In this document: piece after piece, positions 16,873-28,375 of the stretch
Layout of the letters: each line of letters begins with the position of its first letter
How positions within the stretch are numbered: the stretch's first letter is position 1
NCBI RefSeq assembly: GCF_000153045.1
Contig: NZ_CH724160.1
Coordinates: forward strand, 639,499 to 703,498
Source: Synechococcus sp. WH 5701
GTDB taxonomy: Bacteria > Cyanobacteriota > Cyanobacteriia > PCC-6307 > Cyanobiaceae
Length of the DNA stretch: 64,000 bases
Reading direction: 5' to 3'
Program-made: the position numbers and the translations under genes
The notes under the pieces: model-generated
Databases searched by the model: none
Told to the model about the DNA's origin: nothing
What the model saw: only the letters and a program-made list of their open reading frames with translations

Positions 16873-17307
16873 TCAGTCGTCGGGCAGCGGGGGCCGCGAG
16901 CGGCGCTGGCCCTTGATCGCCCCCCGTTGCTTCTTGGCACTCAGGCGCCGTTCCACCGACCCCCGGGTGGGCTTGGTGCGCCGGCGGGGCGGTGGTGGAG
17001 GTTCGATGGCGGAGCGCAGCAGCTCCGCCAGCCGCCGCAGGGCGGCCTGGCGGTTCTGCCACTGGGAGCGGTGCTCCGACGCCGTGAGCAGCAGCGCGCC
17101 ATCCAGCAGGCGCCCCTCCAGCCGCCGCAGGGCCCGAGCCTTGAGCAGGGGCGGCAGCGCCGTGGTGGCCGCCAGATCGAACACCAGCTCCACCCGTGAA
17201 TCGGTGGTGTTCACCCCCTGGCCGCCCGGCCCCGAGGAGCGGGAGAAGCGCCAGCTCAGCTCGGCCGCCGGGATCACCAGCTGCTCGTTCAGAGGCAGGT
17301 CAGGCAT
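16873..17307 (-). CDS. arfB: Alternative ribosome-rescue factor ArfB (YaeJ)
   Basis: A 144-residue codon-independent peptidyl-tRNA hydrolase. The catalytic GGQ loop is visible (SRSSGPGGQGVNTTDSRVEL, residues ~22-41). A basic tail (RRRTKPTRGSVERRLSAKKQ) inserts into the empty mRNA channel of stalled ribosomes. There is no codon-recognition domain, so it is not a normal release factor. It is convergent with mazG and directly downstream of the carbonic anhydrase gene. Confidence 0.93.
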   Translation of the reverse strand: MPDLPLNEQLVIPAAELSWRFSRSSGPGGQGVNTTDSRVELVFDLAATTALPPLLKARALRRLEGRLLDGALLLTASEHRSQWQNRQAALRRLAELLRSAIEPPPPPRRRTKPTRGSVERRLSAKKQRGAIKGQRRSRPPLPDD

Positions 17308-17325
17308 CGATCGCCCCTGGGTGAC

Positions 17326-18069
17326 TCACAGCAGCGAGACCGCGCCGCTGGCGATGTCGAAGCAGGCGGGCTGGATCTTCAGCCGCCCGGCGCTCACCGC
17401 TTCCCGCAGGAGGGCGCTGCGCCGGCTCAGCTCCTGGGCGGAGTGGCAGGCGTTGTGGCGGATCGCCAGGCTGAGGTCGTCGCCCGGCACCAGCGCCGCC
17501 CGGATCGGCGTGACCAGGTGCTCCAGCAGCGGGGTGAGCGGTGCCTCGGCCAGGGCGGCGGTGACGGCGCCGCAGCCGCTGTGGCCCATCACCAGGATCA
17601 GGGGCACCGCCAGCTCCGCCACCGCGTACTCCAGCGAGGCGACGCCGTCGTCGAAGGCGGTGTTGCCCGCGCAGCGCACATCGAACAGTTCCCCGGATCC
17701 CGACACGAAGATCCACTCCGGAGACACCCGGGAATCAGCGCAGCTCAGCAGGGCCGCCCAGGGCCGCTGGCCGCTGGCCATGGCGCTGGGGTCCACCTGA
17801 CAACTGCTCTGCCAGAGGGTATTCATCAGCGCGGTGCGCTCCTGGGGGCTGCCGGCCCTGGCGGCGGCCTGCCAGGCGCGGCTGAACTGACCATTGCGGC
17901 GCAGCAGGCTGCCGAGCGGATCGTCGTGGGGCGAGCATGCCGTGAGGCTGTGCTCAAGCTCAGGGGTGAGCGGGCCGGCCTCCGCCCGGGCTGGACTCAG
18001 CTCCGGCAGGGCCAGGGCTCCGGCTGCCAGGCCCGCGCGCTGCAGCCATTCCCGTCTGGAAAGCGTCAT
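17326..18069 (-). CDS. Beta-class carbonic anhydrase with Tat signal
   Basis: A 247-residue enzyme interconverting CO2 and bicarbonate. The N-terminus SRREWLQRAG plus a hydrophobic stretch ending SPARA is a twin-arginine export signal, so it probably acts in the periplasm or thylakoid lumen. Zinc ligands lie in the CADSR motif and in MGHSGCGAVTAA. It would supply or recover inorganic carbon outside the cytoplasm, distinct from the carboxysomal enzyme. It diverges from speE across 96 bases. Confidence 0.92.
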   Translation of the reverse strand: MTLSRREWLQRAGLAAGALALPELSPARAEAGPLTPELEHSLTACSPHDDPLGSLLRRNGQFSRAWQAAARAGSPQERTALMNTLWQSSCQVDPSAMASGQRPWAALLSCADSRVSPEWIFVSGSGELFDVRCAGNTAFDDGVASLEYAVAELAVPLILVMGHSGCGAVTAALAEAPLTPLLEHLVTPIRAALVPGDDLSLAIRHNACHSAQELSRRSALLREAVSAGRLKIQPACFDIASGAVSLL

Positions 18070-18165
18070 CGGCTCAGGTTCCTCGATGGTGCGGGCCCAG
18101 GGACGTCTGGGTGACAGGGTGCTCCTCTGGAGGCTTAGCTAGGGCGGCTCCGGGAGTCAGCAGCC

Positions 18166-19026
18166 ATGGATCCAACCGCTGGCTGGGTTGATGAAATTCA
18201 CCAGGGTGTCCGCTACGGCCTCGAAGCCGAGGTGCTGCTGGAGCAGTCCAGCCCTTACCAGAGGGTCACGATCATCGAGAGCCGGCGCTATGGCAAGGGG
18301 CTGCTGCTCGATGGCTGCTGGATGACGGCCGAGCGCCAGGAGCGTCACTATCACGAGCCGCTGGTGCATCCGGCCCTCTGTGCCGCCGCCAGCCTCGAGC
18401 GGGTGCTCGTGATCGGCGGTGGCGACGGTGGCACGGCGCGGGAGTGCCTGCGCCACCCAGGCGTGCGCCACCTCGATCTGGTGGAGATCGACGGGCTGGT
18501 GGTGGAGTGCGCCCAGCGTTACCTGCCCTCCCTCGGTGGCGGCTGCTGGGACGACCCCCGCTTTCAGCTCACGGTGGGGGATGGCATCGCCTGGGTGTCG
18601 GCGGCTGCCGCCGCCAGCTACGACGTGGTGATCGTCGACGGCTCTGACCCCGCAGGCCCCGCTGAGGGCCTGTTCAATCGGGCCTTCTTCCAGCAGTGCC
18701 GCCGCCTGCTGCGGCCCGGAGGGGTGTTCGCCACCCAGAGCGAATCCCCCGAGGCCTTCCGCGAGGTGCACCTGGCCACCGTGCGGCTGCTGCGGGAGGT
18801 GTTCGGCCACGCCGATCCGCTCTATGGCTGGGTGCCGATGTACCCCAGCGGCTGGTGGAGCTGGACCTTCGCGGCCGTCGACGGCCCCCGCTATCTGGAG
18901 CCCAGGCCCGAGCGGGCCGAGGCGGTGGCGGCCGGCTGTGAGATCTGGTCGCCCCGCTGGCAGCGCGGTGCCTTCGAGGCCATTCCGGCCGGCATCGAGC
19001 GGGCCCTTGACCACCCCCAGGCCTGA
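18166..19026 (+). CDS. speE: Spermidine synthase
   Basis: A 286-residue aminopropyltransferase that makes spermidine from putrescine and decarboxylated S-adenosylmethionine. Features are an N-terminal beta domain ([20 protein letters not shown]), the [18 protein letters not shown]-site motif (~84-98), VEIDG, and the [16 protein letters not shown] active-site loop (~147-162). The agmatinase gene follows after four bases, so agmatine-to-putrescine-to-spermidine genes sit together. Confidence 0.96.
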   Translation: MDPTAGWVDEIHQGVRYGLEAEVLLEQSSPYQRVTIIESRRYGKGLLLDGCWMTAERQERHYHEPLVHPALCAAASLERVLVIGGGDGGTARECLRHPGVRHLDLVEIDGLVVECAQRYLPSLGGGCWDDPRFQLTVGDGIAWVSAAAAASYDVVIVDGSDPAGPAEGLFNRAFFQQCRRLLRPGGVFATQSESPEAFREVHLATVRLLREVFGHADPLYGWVPMYPSGWWSWTFAAVDGPRYLEPRPERAEAVAAGCEIWSPRWQRGAFEAIPAGIERALDHPQA

Positions 19027-19030
19027 GCCG

Positions 19031-19957
19031 ATGGCTGTTTCCGCTGCACTGGATCGTCTCGAGTCCGACCTGTTCGATCGCGATGGCGCCATCTTCATGG
19101 GATCGCGGCGCGACCCCGAGGGTTGCCGGGTGGCCCTCTTCGGGGTGCCCTACGACGGCACCACCTCCTTCAGGCCGGGCACCCGCTTCGGGCCGGCGGC
19201 GATCCGGGAGGTGAGCAGCGGGCTGGAAACCTACGACCCCCAGCTGGATCTCGATCTCGACGACCTCGCCTTCGCGGATCTGGGGGCGGTGGCCATTCCC
19301 TTCGGTGCGCCCGAGCCGGTGGTGGCCGCTGTCGGAGAGGCCACCAGTGCGGTGCTGGAGCTGGGGCTGCGGCCGCTGATGCTCGGCGGTGAGCACTCGA
19401 TCAGCAGTGGCGCGGTAGCCGCCGTGGCCGCCCGCCATCCCGACCTGGTCCTGGTGCAGCTCGATGCCCACGCCGATCTGCGCCAGAGCTGGCTGGGGGC
19501 ACGACACAGCCACGCCTGTGCGATGCGCCGCTGCCTGGAGGTGCTCCCCTCCGGCGATCTGCTCCAGGTGGCGATCCGCAGCGGCACCCGCGAGGAGTTC
19601 GAGGAGCTGCGCCGCAGTGGCCGGCTGGTGGGGCAGGGCCCGGGCCTGTCGCTGCAGCCCGAGCGGCTGCAGGCGGAGCTCGCTGCAGCCCTCGCGCCCC
19701 TGCGGGGCCGGCCGATCTACCTCACCGTCGACCTCGACTGGTTCGATCCAGCCGTGCTGCCCGGCACCGGCACCCCCGAGCCCGGGGGCTACCACTGGGG
19801 CCACTTCGCGGGGCTGCTGGAGGAACTGCGCCACCACCAGCTGGTGGCCGCCGATGTGGTCGAACTCGCCCCCGGCCTGGATCCCACTGGCGTGAGCGCG
19901 GTGCTGGCGGCGAAGGTGACCCGCAGCCTGCTGCTGCTGCTGGGCCAGGCTCAGTAG
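19031..19957 (+). CDS. speB: Agmatinase (ureohydrolase family)
   Basis: A 308-residue ureohydrolase with the binuclear Mn-binding residues: GGEHS, QLDAHADLR (DxHxD) and TVDLDWFDPAVLPGTGTPE (DxD). It is predicted to cleave agmatine to putrescine and urea, supplying SpeE four bases upstream. Some cyanobacterial members once called agmatinase are guanidine hydrolases; the speE neighbour favours agmatinase. ATG 19031 was chosen; the longer frame upstream is a speE shadow. Confidence 0.9.
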   Translation: MAVSAALDRLESDLFDRDGAIFMGSRRDPEGCRVALFGVPYDGTTSFRPGTRFGPAAIREVSSGLETYDPQLDLDLDDLAFADLGAVAIPFGAPEPVVAAVGEATSAVLELGLRPLMLGGEHSISSGAVAAVAARHPDLVLVQLDAHADLRQSWLGARHSHACAMRRCLEVLPSGDLLQVAIRSGTREEFEELRRSGRLVGQGPGLSLQPERLQAELAAALAPLRGRPIYLTVDLDWFDPAVLPGTGTPEPGGYHWGHFAGLLEELRHHQLVAADVVELAPGLDPTGVSAVLAAKVTRSLLLLLGQAQ

Positions 19958-20310
19958 GAGTAGGAGCCGCTGGACCGTTGCTCCCGCAGCCGTTCGTGCT
20001 GCTGCCCGATCAGCACCACCGCCAGTGTGGGGTGGTTGTGCAGCAGGTTGAGGAAGTTCAATCGCTCCAGCTTCACCAGTTCCACCGGGGTGCGGGCGAT
20101 GGCCTCGTTGCGGAAGTAGCCGCCGCGCCAGGCGATGTCTTCGTAGCTGAACAGCTCGCCGTGGCGGTAGCAGAGGCGATTTCTGGAGGCGTCGATCAGT
20201 TCGACGATGCCCTTGCGGACTCCGTAGATGGCGCGGGCGAGATCACCTGGGTGAAAGATATGGGAGCCCGTGGGCAGGGTGAGGGTCTCTCCGTCCACCT
20301 GGGACGCCAT
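19951..20310 (-). CDS. Cyclic nucleotide-binding-like (Crp-type) domain protein without HTH
   Basis: A ~119-residue single cupin-like Crp sensory domain (TGSHIFHPGDLARAIYGVRK ... GELFSYEDIAWRGGYFRNEA ... VELVKLERLNFLNLL). The C-terminal helix-turn-helix DNA-binding part of Crp/Fnr regulators is absent, so direct DNA binding is unlikely. ATG 20310 was preferred; TTG 20346 would add 12 residues. The 3' end overlaps the speB stop by seven bases. Confidence 0.75.
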   Translation of the reverse strand: MASQVDGETLTLPTGSHIFHPGDLARAIYGVRKGIVELIDASRNRLCYRHGELFSYEDIAWRGGYFRNEAIARTPVELVKLERLNFLNLLHNHPTLAVVLIGQQHERLREQRSSGSYSY

Positions 20311-20468
20311 CAGTTCAACCGGCGTTGCGGGTGCGAGTGCAACCAATCAACTACCTCCATTAAGGGATCAGAGAGCTCAGCATGGCGTGCGCTGCGCTGT
20401 TCAGTTGGCTATGTGGATGACACGATGCGGCGAAAATGCAGCCAAATCAATCCATGCCCGGCTGAAGC

Positions 20469-20723
20469 TCAGCTGGCGGCCACCAGCAGGTCGGTGAGAG
20501 CGAGCTGGCGGTTGGCAGGTATCGGTATCGCCACCTGGGAGTGGTCGACGCTGGGCAAGCGGGGCGGACGAGGGGTCCAGTGGTGGCACCAGAGATCCGC
20601 GGCCAGTTCGGGGTGGATCGCCAGCCGTCGCATCTGGCACCAGCTTTGCTCCGCGCCGAAGGACTCCTCGGGAGCGTGGCAGTGGTTGCAGCTACGACAG
20701 TTCGGGCGCTGGCCCATGGGCAC
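20469..20723 (-). CDS. Small Cys/His-rich hypothetical protein
   Basis: An 84-residue protein. Its N-terminal half has a cluster of possible metal ligands (CRSCNHCHAPEESFGAEQSW, then CQMRRLAIHPELAADLWCHH). The remaining residues are Pro-rich and hydrophobic. The regular Cys/His spacing and codon pattern argue that it is real. It may bind zinc or an iron-sulfur cluster. Start ATG 20723 or 20717. Overlapping frames of similar length were judged shadows. Confidence 0.6.
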   Translation of the reverse strand: MPMGQRPNCRSCNHCHAPEESFGAEQSWCQMRRLAIHPELAADLWCHHWTPRPPRLPSVDHSQVAIPIPANRQLALTDLLVAAS

Positions 20724-20853
20724 GACCCATTCAGGGCACTCAAGGTAAAGACCTTCCCTTGATCAGGCCAGGGGAAAAACCGAACCTGCCGGAAGTCTTC
20801 GGTATTGCCTGGCGTCCATAGGATCCCCGCCAGCAGACGCGACAGCCCATCCC

Positions 20854-21990
20854 ATGGCGGACTCCCTGAAGCGAACGCCTCTGCATGGGGCCTGCCGCGA
20901 CGCCGGCGCCCGCCTGGTGCCCTTCGAGGGCTGGGAGATGCCCGTGCAGTTCCAGGGCCTGGTGCAGGAACACAAGGCCGTGCGTCAGGCCTGCGGCGTC
21001 TTCGACATCTCCCACATGGGTGTGCTGCGCCTGCGGGGTGATGGCGCCAAGGACGCCCTGCAGGCTCTGGTGCCCAGCGATCTGTTCCGGATTGGCCCGG
21101 GTGAGGCCACCTACACCGTGCTGCTCAACGAGGCCGGCGGCATCCGCGACGATCTGATCGTCTACGACCTCGGCCGGCCTGAAGACGACGAAGGCCCAGC
21201 CGATGAAGTGCTGCTGATCATCAACGCCGGCTGCGCCGAGGCCGACACCGCCTGGCTGCGCAGCCAGCTGGAGCCCTCTGGTCTGGTGATCACCGACCGC
21301 AAGGCCGATGGGGTGCTGCTGGCCCTGCAGGGCCCCGAGGCGATCGCCCGGCTGGAGGCTCTGGCCGCAACCGATCTGGGCGGCCTGCCCCGCTTCGGGC
21401 ACCGCAGCATCCAGCTGGCCGGCACCGCGGCGGCGGAAGCCGCCGGCGCCACCGCCTTCGTGGCCCGCACCGGCTACACCGGCGAAGACGGCGTGGAGCT
21501 GCTGCTGGATCGCGCCGCCGGCGTGGCCCTCTGGGCCCAGCTGCTGGCGGAGGGGGTGACCCCCTGCGGCCTCGGTGCCCGCGACACCCTGCGCCTGGAG
21601 GCGGCCATGCACCTCTATGGCAGCGACATGAACAGCACCACCACTCCTCTGGAGGCCTCCCTGGGCTGGCTGGTGCACCTGGAGATGCCGGCGGCGTTCA
21701 TCGGCCGGGAGGTGCTGGAGCGCCAGAGCGCCGAGGGGGTGAGCCGGCGCCTGGTGGGGCTGAAGCTGCAGGGCCGGGCGATTGCGCGCCATGGCTATCC
21801 GGTGCTGCGCGCTGGCCAGGTGGTGGGGGAGGTCACCAGCGGCACCTGGTCGCCCACCCTGGGGGAGGCGATCGCCCTGGCCTACGTGCCGGCCGACGCC
21901 ACCCGGGTGGGCACCGAACTGGCGGTGGAGATCCGCGGAAAGGCGGAGCCAGCCGTGGTGGTGAAGCGGCCCTTTTACCGGCGCGCCTGA
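20854..21990 (+). CDS. gcvT: Glycine cleavage system T protein (aminomethyltransferase)
   Basis: A 378-residue tetrahydrofolate-dependent aminomethyltransferase releasing ammonia and methylene-THF from the aminomethylated H protein. In cyanobacteria it serves photorespiratory glycine. Family motifs are [66 protein letters not shown] and a C-terminal barrel. Length is normal. No glycine riboswitch was recognised upstream. It is followed after 54 bases by aspS. Confidence 0.96.
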   Translation: MADSLKRTPLHGACRDAGARLVPFEGWEMPVQFQGLVQEHKAVRQACGVFDISHMGVLRLRGDGAKDALQALVPSDLFRIGPGEATYTVLLNEAGGIRDDLIVYDLGRPEDDEGPADEVLLIINAGCAEADTAWLRSQLEPSGLVITDRKADGVLLALQGPEAIARLEALAATDLGGLPRFGHRSIQLAGTAAAEAAGATAFVARTGYTGEDGVELLLDRAAGVALWAQLLAEGVTPCGLGARDTLRLEAAMHLYGSDMNSTTTPLEASLGWLVHLEMPAAFIGREVLERQSAEGVSRRLVGLKLQGRAIARHGYPVLRAGQVVGEVTSGTWSPTLGEAIALAYVPADATRVGTELAVEIRGKAEPAVVVKRPFYRRA

Positions 21991-22044
21991 GGGCTCTGGC
22001 CCGGCGGGCGCCATGGGACACTCGCGGATTGAGTTCCTTTCCCC

Positions 22045-23865
22045 ATGCGCAGCCACGGGTGCGGCGATCTGCGCAGCAGCAGCGTCGATCAGGTCGTTGA
22101 GCTGAGCGGTTGGGTCGACCGCCGCCGCGACCACGGCGGCGTGATCTTCGTGGATCTGCGCGACCGCAGCGGCACCGTCCAGATCACCGTCGATCCCGAC
22201 CTGGGGCCCGAGGCCTTCGCGGTGGCGGAACACCTGCGCAATGAAACGGTGGTACAGGTGCAGGGCCGGGTGCGCCTGCGGCCCCAGGAGTCGCTCAACA
22301 CCCGCCTGGCCACTGGTGAGGTGGAGGTGCTCGCCAGCCAGCTCACGGTGCTCAATGCCGTGCGCAAGCCCCTGCCCTTCCCCGTGTCGGTGCACGACGA
22401 GGAGAACACCCGTGAGGAGCTGCGGCTGCGCCACCGCTACCTGGATCTGCGCCGCGAGCGCATGAACGGCAACCTGCGCCTGCGGGCCCGCACGATCCAG
22501 GCCGCCCGCCGCTTCCTCGAAGACCAGGGCTTCATCGAGGTGGAAACGCCGGTGCTCACCCGCTCCACGCCCGAGGGCGCCCGCGACTATCTGGTGCCGA
22601 GCCGGGTCTGCGGCGGCGAATGGTTCGCCCTGCCCCAGTCGCCCCAGCTGTTCAAGCAGCTGCTGATGGTGGGCGGCCTGGAGCGCTACTACCAGGTGGC
22701 CCGCTGCTTCCGCGACGAAGACCTGCGCGCCGACCGCCAGCCGGAGTTCACCCAGCTCGACATCGAGATGAGCTTCATGGGCCAGGAGGAGATCCTCGAG
22801 CTCAACGAAGCGCTGATCGCCTCCATCTGGAAGGCCGTGAAGGGCGTGGAGCTGCCCAGGCCCTTCCCCCGCCTCAGCTGGCACGAAGCGATGGAGCGCT
22901 ACGGCACCGACCGGCCCGACACCCGCTACGGCATGGAGCTCACCAACGTGAGCGACCTGGTGGCCGGCATGGGCTTCAAGGTGTTCTCCGGCGCCGTGGC
23001 CGCCGGCGGTTCTGTGAAGTGCATTGCCGTACCGGGGGGCAACGAGGCGCTCAGCAACGTGCGCATCAAGCCCGGTGGTGACGTGTTCAGCGAGGCCCAG
23101 GCGGCCGGCGCCGGCGGCCTGGCCTTCATCCGCGTGCGCGAGGGCGGTGAGATCGACACGATCGGCGCCATCAAGGACAACCTCTCCGCCGACACCAAGG
23201 CGGAGCTGCTGGCGCGCACCGGCGCGGTGCCCGGCACCCTGCTGCTGTTCGGCGCCGGCGACACCGCCACTGTGAACAAGGCCCTCGACCGGGTGCGCCA
23301 GTACCTCGCCCGCGAGCTGGGCCTGGTGCCGGCTGATCGCGACAACGACACCTGGAACTTCCTCTGGGTGGTGGACTTCCCGATGTTCGAGTTCAACGCC
23401 GGCGAGAACCGCCTCGAGGCGCTGCACCATCCCTTCTGCGCCCCCAACCCAGACGATCTGGGCAACGATCCCGCCCAGTGGGCCGAGACCCTGCCCACAG
23501 CCCGCGCCCAGGCCTACGACCTGGTGCTGAACGGCCTGGAGCTGGGTGGCGGCTCCCTGCGCATCCATGACTCGGCCCTGCAGCGCCAGGTGCTGCAGAC
23601 CATCGGCCTGCCCCTGGAGGAGGCCGAGCGCCAGTTCGGCTTCCTGATGGAGGCCCTCGACCTGGGTGCCCCTCCCCACGGCGGCCTGGCCTTCGGGGTC
23701 GATCGCATGGTGATGCTGCTGGCCGGCGAGGAGTCGATCCGAGACACGATCGCCTTCCCGAAAACCCAGCAGGCCCGCTGCCTGCTCACCCAGGCCCCCG
23801 CCGGCGTGGCCCCCCAGCAACTGGAGGATCTGCACGTGGCCAGCACCTGGGTGGAGCCGGAATGA
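22045..23865 (+). CDS. aspS: Aspartyl-tRNA synthetase
   Basis: A 606-residue class II synthetase of the bacterial type. It has an N-terminal OB fold ([20 protein letters not shown]), motif 2 ([20 protein letters not shown]), a GAD insertion domain (~290-420) and motif 3 ([15 protein letters not shown]). The C-terminal [16 protein letters not shown] is typical. Cyanobacteria often use a non-discriminating AspRS with GatCAB; residues cannot settle this here. A very long antisense frame over gcvT and aspS is a GC shadow. Confidence 0.97.
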   Translation: MRSHGCGDLRSSSVDQVVELSGWVDRRRDHGGVIFVDLRDRSGTVQITVDPDLGPEAFAVAEHLRNETVVQVQGRVRLRPQESLNTRLATGEVEVLASQLTVLNAVRKPLPFPVSVHDEENTREELRLRHRYLDLRRERMNGNLRLRARTIQAARRFLEDQGFIEVETPVLTRSTPEGARDYLVPSRVCGGEWFALPQSPQLFKQLLMVGGLERYYQVARCFRDEDLRADRQPEFTQLDIEMSFMGQEEILELNEALIASIWKAVKGVELPRPFPRLSWHEAMERYGTDRPDTRYGMELTNVSDLVAGMGFKVFSGAVAAGGSVKCIAVPGGNEALSNVRIKPGGDVFSEAQAAGAGGLAFIRVREGGEIDTIGAIKDNLSADTKAELLARTGAVPGTLLLFGAGDTATVNKALDRVRQYLARELGLVPADRDNDTWNFLWVVDFPMFEFNAGENRLEALHHPFCAPNPDDLGNDPAQWAETLPTARAQAYDLVLNGLELGGGSLRIHDSALQRQVLQTIGLPLEEAERQFGFLMEALDLGAPPHGGLAFGVDRMVMLLAGEESIRDTIAFPKTQQARCLLTQAPAGVAPQQLEDLHVASTWVEPE

Positions 23866-23961
23866 GCGACACGAGACACGGCTGATCCTGAAGAGAAACC
23901 TTCTGTTTCGCGCTGCTTTTATGTGGCAACCCGATGGTGAAGGAACTTCAGATCAAGGTTC

Positions 23962-25179
23962 GTGTCCTCAGGGTCAACACCAGTGCTTCAAGGCAGCCCA
24001 GAACCCGAGGTAGAGGTTGATCTCGATGCCGGTCCCGACAGCGTCACGGCGTCCTCCGGCCGGGCCGTCCGGGGCCGCTCCCCCCTGCCCAGCCGCGTCA
24101 GTGCCGATCTGGTCCGGCTCTACCTCCAGGACATCGGCCGGGTGGACATGCTCAACCAGGAGGAGGAGCTGCTCCTGGCCCGTCAGGTGCAGGCCCGTGA
24201 GGCGCTGCTGAGTCAGCGGCTGGAGCAGGCCACTGAGCTGCCGATCCTGCAGGCCATGGTCGATCTGGAAGTGGTGCGCCAGCGGCTGGCCAGCCGCCTC
24301 ACCCACCAGCCCTCCCATGGCCAGTGGGCGGAAGCCTGCGACCTGCCCGTGGCCGAGCTGCGCCGCCTCCTTCAGGAGGGCCACAGAACCTGGGCCGCTT
24401 GCCTGGATCTCAGCCTCAGCGACCTCCAGCAACGGCTGCTGCGCGGCCGCCGGGCCCGCGACCGCATGATCCAGGCCAACCTGCGCCTGGTGGTGGCGGT
24501 GGCCAAGAAGTATCAGAAGCGGGGCGTGGAACTGCTCGATCTGGTTCAGGAGGGCACCCTGGGCCTGGAGCGGGCGGTGGAGAAGTACGACCCCACCCGC
24601 GGCTTCCGCTTCAGCACCTACGCCTACTGGTGGATTCGCCAGGGCGTCACCCGGGCGATCGCCACCCAGAGCCGCACGATCCGCCTGCCGGTGCACGTCA
24701 CCGAGAAGCTCAACCGCATCAAGAAGGCCCAGCGCCAGTTCGCCAGCGACCATGGCCGCACCGCCAGCCTCGCCGAGCTGGCCGAGGCCCTGCAGTGGAG
24801 CGAGGAGGCCGTGCGTCTCACCCTGCTGCGGGTGCCCCGCTCGATCTCCCTGGAGGCCAAGGTGGGTCGCGATCAGGACACCCCCCTGGGGGACCTGCTG
24901 GAGGCCACCAGCGACACCCCCGAGCAGAGCCTCACCCGCCAGCAGCTGCACAGTGACCTCGACGCCCTGCTCGATGAACTCAGCGAGCGGGAGGCCGAGG
25001 TGATTCGCCTGCGCTTCGGCCTGGCTGACGACACTCCCCGCACCCTGGCCCAGATCGGCGAGGGGATGCAGCTCTCACGGGAGCGGGTGCGCCAGATCGA
25101 AACCCGTGCCCTGCACAAGCTGCGCCAGCCGGCCCGGCGCTGCCGCGTGCACGACTACCTCGCCGGCCTCGACGGCTGA
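23962..25179 (+). CDS. RNA polymerase sigma factor, RpoD-like group 2
   Basis: A 405-residue sigma-70 factor. Region 1.2 (DLVRLYLQDIGRVDMLNQEE, ~48-67) is present, and regions 2.1-2.4 include GFRFSTYAYWWIRQGVTRAI. Region 3 starts at LPVHVTEKLNRIKKAQR, and region 4 has SRERVRQIETRALHKLR. Region 1.1 is short and unlike SigA, so this looks like a non-essential group 2 factor for stress or circadian/nutrient response. The GTG start at 23962 is supported only by frame; later starts are possible within the variable N-terminus. Confidence 0.93.
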   Translation: MSSGSTPVLQGSPEPEVEVDLDAGPDSVTASSGRAVRGRSPLPSRVSADLVRLYLQDIGRVDMLNQEEELLLARQVQAREALLSQRLEQATELPILQAMVDLEVVRQRLASRLTHQPSHGQWAEACDLPVAELRRLLQEGHRTWAACLDLSLSDLQQRLLRGRRARDRMIQANLRLVVAVAKKYQKRGVELLDLVQEGTLGLERAVEKYDPTRGFRFSTYAYWWIRQGVTRAIATQSRTIRLPVHVTEKLNRIKKAQRQFASDHGRTASLAELAEALQWSEEAVRLTLLRVPRSISLEAKVGRDQDTPLGDLLEATSDTPEQSLTRQQLHSDLDALLDELSEREAEVIRLRFGLADDTPRTLAQIGEGMQLSRERVRQIETRALHKLRQPARRCRVHDYLAGLDG

Positions 25180-25266
25180 GGCCACCCCTGCGCAGGCCAT
25201 TCGGGAAGCCCCCCTGGACGCCAGTCCCGGCGTTGGGCTAAACCGAATTCATTCCGCCTTGGTTCT

Positions 25267-25764
25267 GTGAGCAACGTCCCCGCCATCACCGCCCCTCCGA
25301 TCGACATCGGCATCTCCGATGATCAGCGCCAGCAGATCGCGGCCGGTCTTGGCCGGGTGCTGGCCGACAGCTACGTGCTCTACGGCAAGACCCACGGCTT
25401 CCACTGGAACGTGACCGGGCCGATGTTCAACACGCTCCACCTGATGTTCATGGAGCAGTACACCGAGCTCTGGATGGCCCTCGATGTGATCGCCGAGCGG
25501 ATCCGGGCCCTGGGCTGTCCGGCCCCCTTCGGCGGCGCCCGCTTCGCGGCCCTGTCCTCGATTCCTGAAACCCAGGGTCAGCCACCGGCTCTGGAGATGG
25601 TGCGAGAGCTGGTGATGGGCCATGAAGCCGTGGCCCGCACCGCACGCAGCCTCTTCCCCCTGGTGGCGGAAGCCGGTGATGAGCCCACCGCCGACCTGCT
25701 CACCCAGCGGCTGCAGATCCACGAGAAGACCGCCTGGATGCTGCGCAGCCTGCTCGACGCCTGA
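25267..25764 (+). CDS. Dps-family ferritin-like protein
   Basis: A 165-residue miniferritin that oxidises and stores iron and protects DNA. The inter-subunit ferroxidase ligands are recognisable: [14 protein letters not shown] (His) and [20 protein letters not shown] (Asp/Glu). The C-terminal helix carries [15 protein letters not shown]. Start GTG 25267. It is a single-gene unit between the sigma factor and pyrG. Confidence 0.93.
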   Translation: MSNVPAITAPPIDIGISDDQRQQIAAGLGRVLADSYVLYGKTHGFHWNVTGPMFNTLHLMFMEQYTELWMALDVIAERIRALGCPAPFGGARFAALSSIPETQGQPPALEMVRELVMGHEAVARTARSLFPLVAEAGDEPTADLLTQRLQIHEKTAWMLRSLLDA

Positions 25765-25781
25765 GCGGGCAGGCTCGATAG

Positions 25782-27449
<1,668 letters not shown>

Positions 27450-27486
27450 CCGCTGCGTGAACCGCCTGATTGGTGAGGGTCAACCC

Positions 27487-27524
27487 GCTTGCTGGCTGCC
27501 CAGTAAGCTGGGTAGCCAGCAAGC
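27487..27524. promoter_or_regulatory. Palindromic operator of the vapBC module
   Basis: Two 17-base arms (27487-27503 and 27508-27524) are inverted repeats with one mismatch around a four-base centre; outer arms GCTTGCTGGCT and AGCCAGCAAGC. It sits 11 bases before the antitoxin start, immediately ahead of the AGGAGG ribosome site. VapB/RHH antitoxins typically autoregulate through such palindromes. Confidence 0.8.
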
Positions 27525-27535
27525 AAGGAGGAAGG

Positions 27536-27835
27536 ATGAAAACGACCTTGGATCTGCCGGACCATCTTGTGCGCCAGGCCAAGCAGCGGGCCCTGCAGCA
27601 GGGCCTCACGCTCAAGGAGCTAGTGGCTGACTACATCAGTCAGGGGCTCCACGGCGGCGCATCAGGGTCTGTGCCCCCCACCAGCGATGGGGTGACAGTG
27701 GATGGAATGGGACTTCCGGTGTTCCGCTCTGAGCCCTCCGGCAGCAAAGCGGGGATCGATCTGGCAGCGTCATTGCAACTTGAGCAGGATTGCCTGGAGC
27801 AGGAGGACCGCCGCCGTGCCGGCCTCCCTGCTTGA
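27536..27835 (+). CDS. VapB-like (ribbon-helix-helix) antitoxin
   Basis: A 99-residue protein opening MKTTLDLPDHLVRQAKQRAL, a ribbon-helix-helix DNA-binding start typical of antitoxins. The C-terminal half is acidic and proline-rich and ends in a toxin-binding helix (SLQLEQDCLEQEDRRRAG). A strong ribosome site (AAGGAGG, 27525-27531) precedes ATG 27536. It would neutralise the PIN toxin encoded by the overlapping next gene and repress through the palindrome upstream. Confidence 0.88.
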   Translation: MKTTLDLPDHLVRQAKQRALQQGLTLKELVADYISQGLHGGASGSVPPTSDGVTVDGMGLPVFRSEPSGSKAGIDLAASLQLEQDCLEQEDRRRAGLPA

Positions 27836-28283
27836 TGTGAATGTGTGGCTGGCGGCGGCCTTCGAAGCCCATCCAGCCCATCGCACCGCCCAGGCGGTGC
27901 TGCTTGAGGCCACGCCCGCTACACCAGTCCTGCTCTGCCGTGCCACCCAGCAGAGTTTTCTGCGGCTGGCGTCCACCCCAGCGATCTTCACGGCCTACAA
28001 GAGCGCGGCGATCACGAACCTGGATGCTCTGGCTGCCCTTCAGTCTTTTCAGGCCCTGCCTCAGGTGGACCTGATGGACGAGCCGATCGGAATCGAATCG
28101 CTCTGGTGGCGGTTGGCGGGGCTCGCTGAGGCCGCACCAAAAAGGTGGATGGACGCCTACCTGGCGGCTTTCGCGATCACCGGCTCCACCCGGATGGTCA
28201 CGCTGGATCAGGATTTCCGGCAGTTCCTCGGGGCGGGGCTCGAGCTGGAGCTCCTGCAGGCCGACGTCCGCAGCGGGGGTTGA
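27816..28283 (+). CDS. VapC-family PIN-domain toxin (ribonuclease)
   Basis: A 155-residue PIN domain starting PASLLDVNVWLAAAFEAHPA, where Asp7 (LLDVNVW) is the first catalytic acid. Later acids are in KRWMDAYLAAFA and VTLDQDF. VapC toxins cut tRNA or rRNA. GTG 27816 follows AGGAGGA at 27801-27807 with good spacing and overlaps the antitoxin gene by 20 bases. An in-frame extension upstream (to 27702) is an antitoxin shadow. Confidence 0.88.
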   Translation: MPASLLDVNVWLAAAFEAHPAHRTAQAVLLEATPATPVLLCRATQQSFLRLASTPAIFTAYKSAAITNLDALAALQSFQALPQVDLMDEPIGIESLWWRLAGLAEAAPKRWMDAYLAAFAITGSTRMVTLDQDFRQFLGAGLELELLQADVRSGG

Positions 28284-28375
28284 GCGGAGCTGCTGTCTCG
28301 ATCAGATCAAGGCTGCTGTCGGCGGTACAGCCTTGCGTTGTGCCGCTGAGCGTCCGCTCTCCGCTTCCTAAAGTG

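Noticed and set aside
20724..20853. Possible glycine riboswitch before gcvT
   Set aside because: No conserved aptamer core was seen in the 130-base leader.
20740..23835. A 1031-residue open frame on the minus strand across gcvT and aspS
   Set aside because: Its composition is the antisense shadow of GC-rich codons (rich in His, Gln, Gly), it has no family motifs, and both plus-strand genes are unmistakable.
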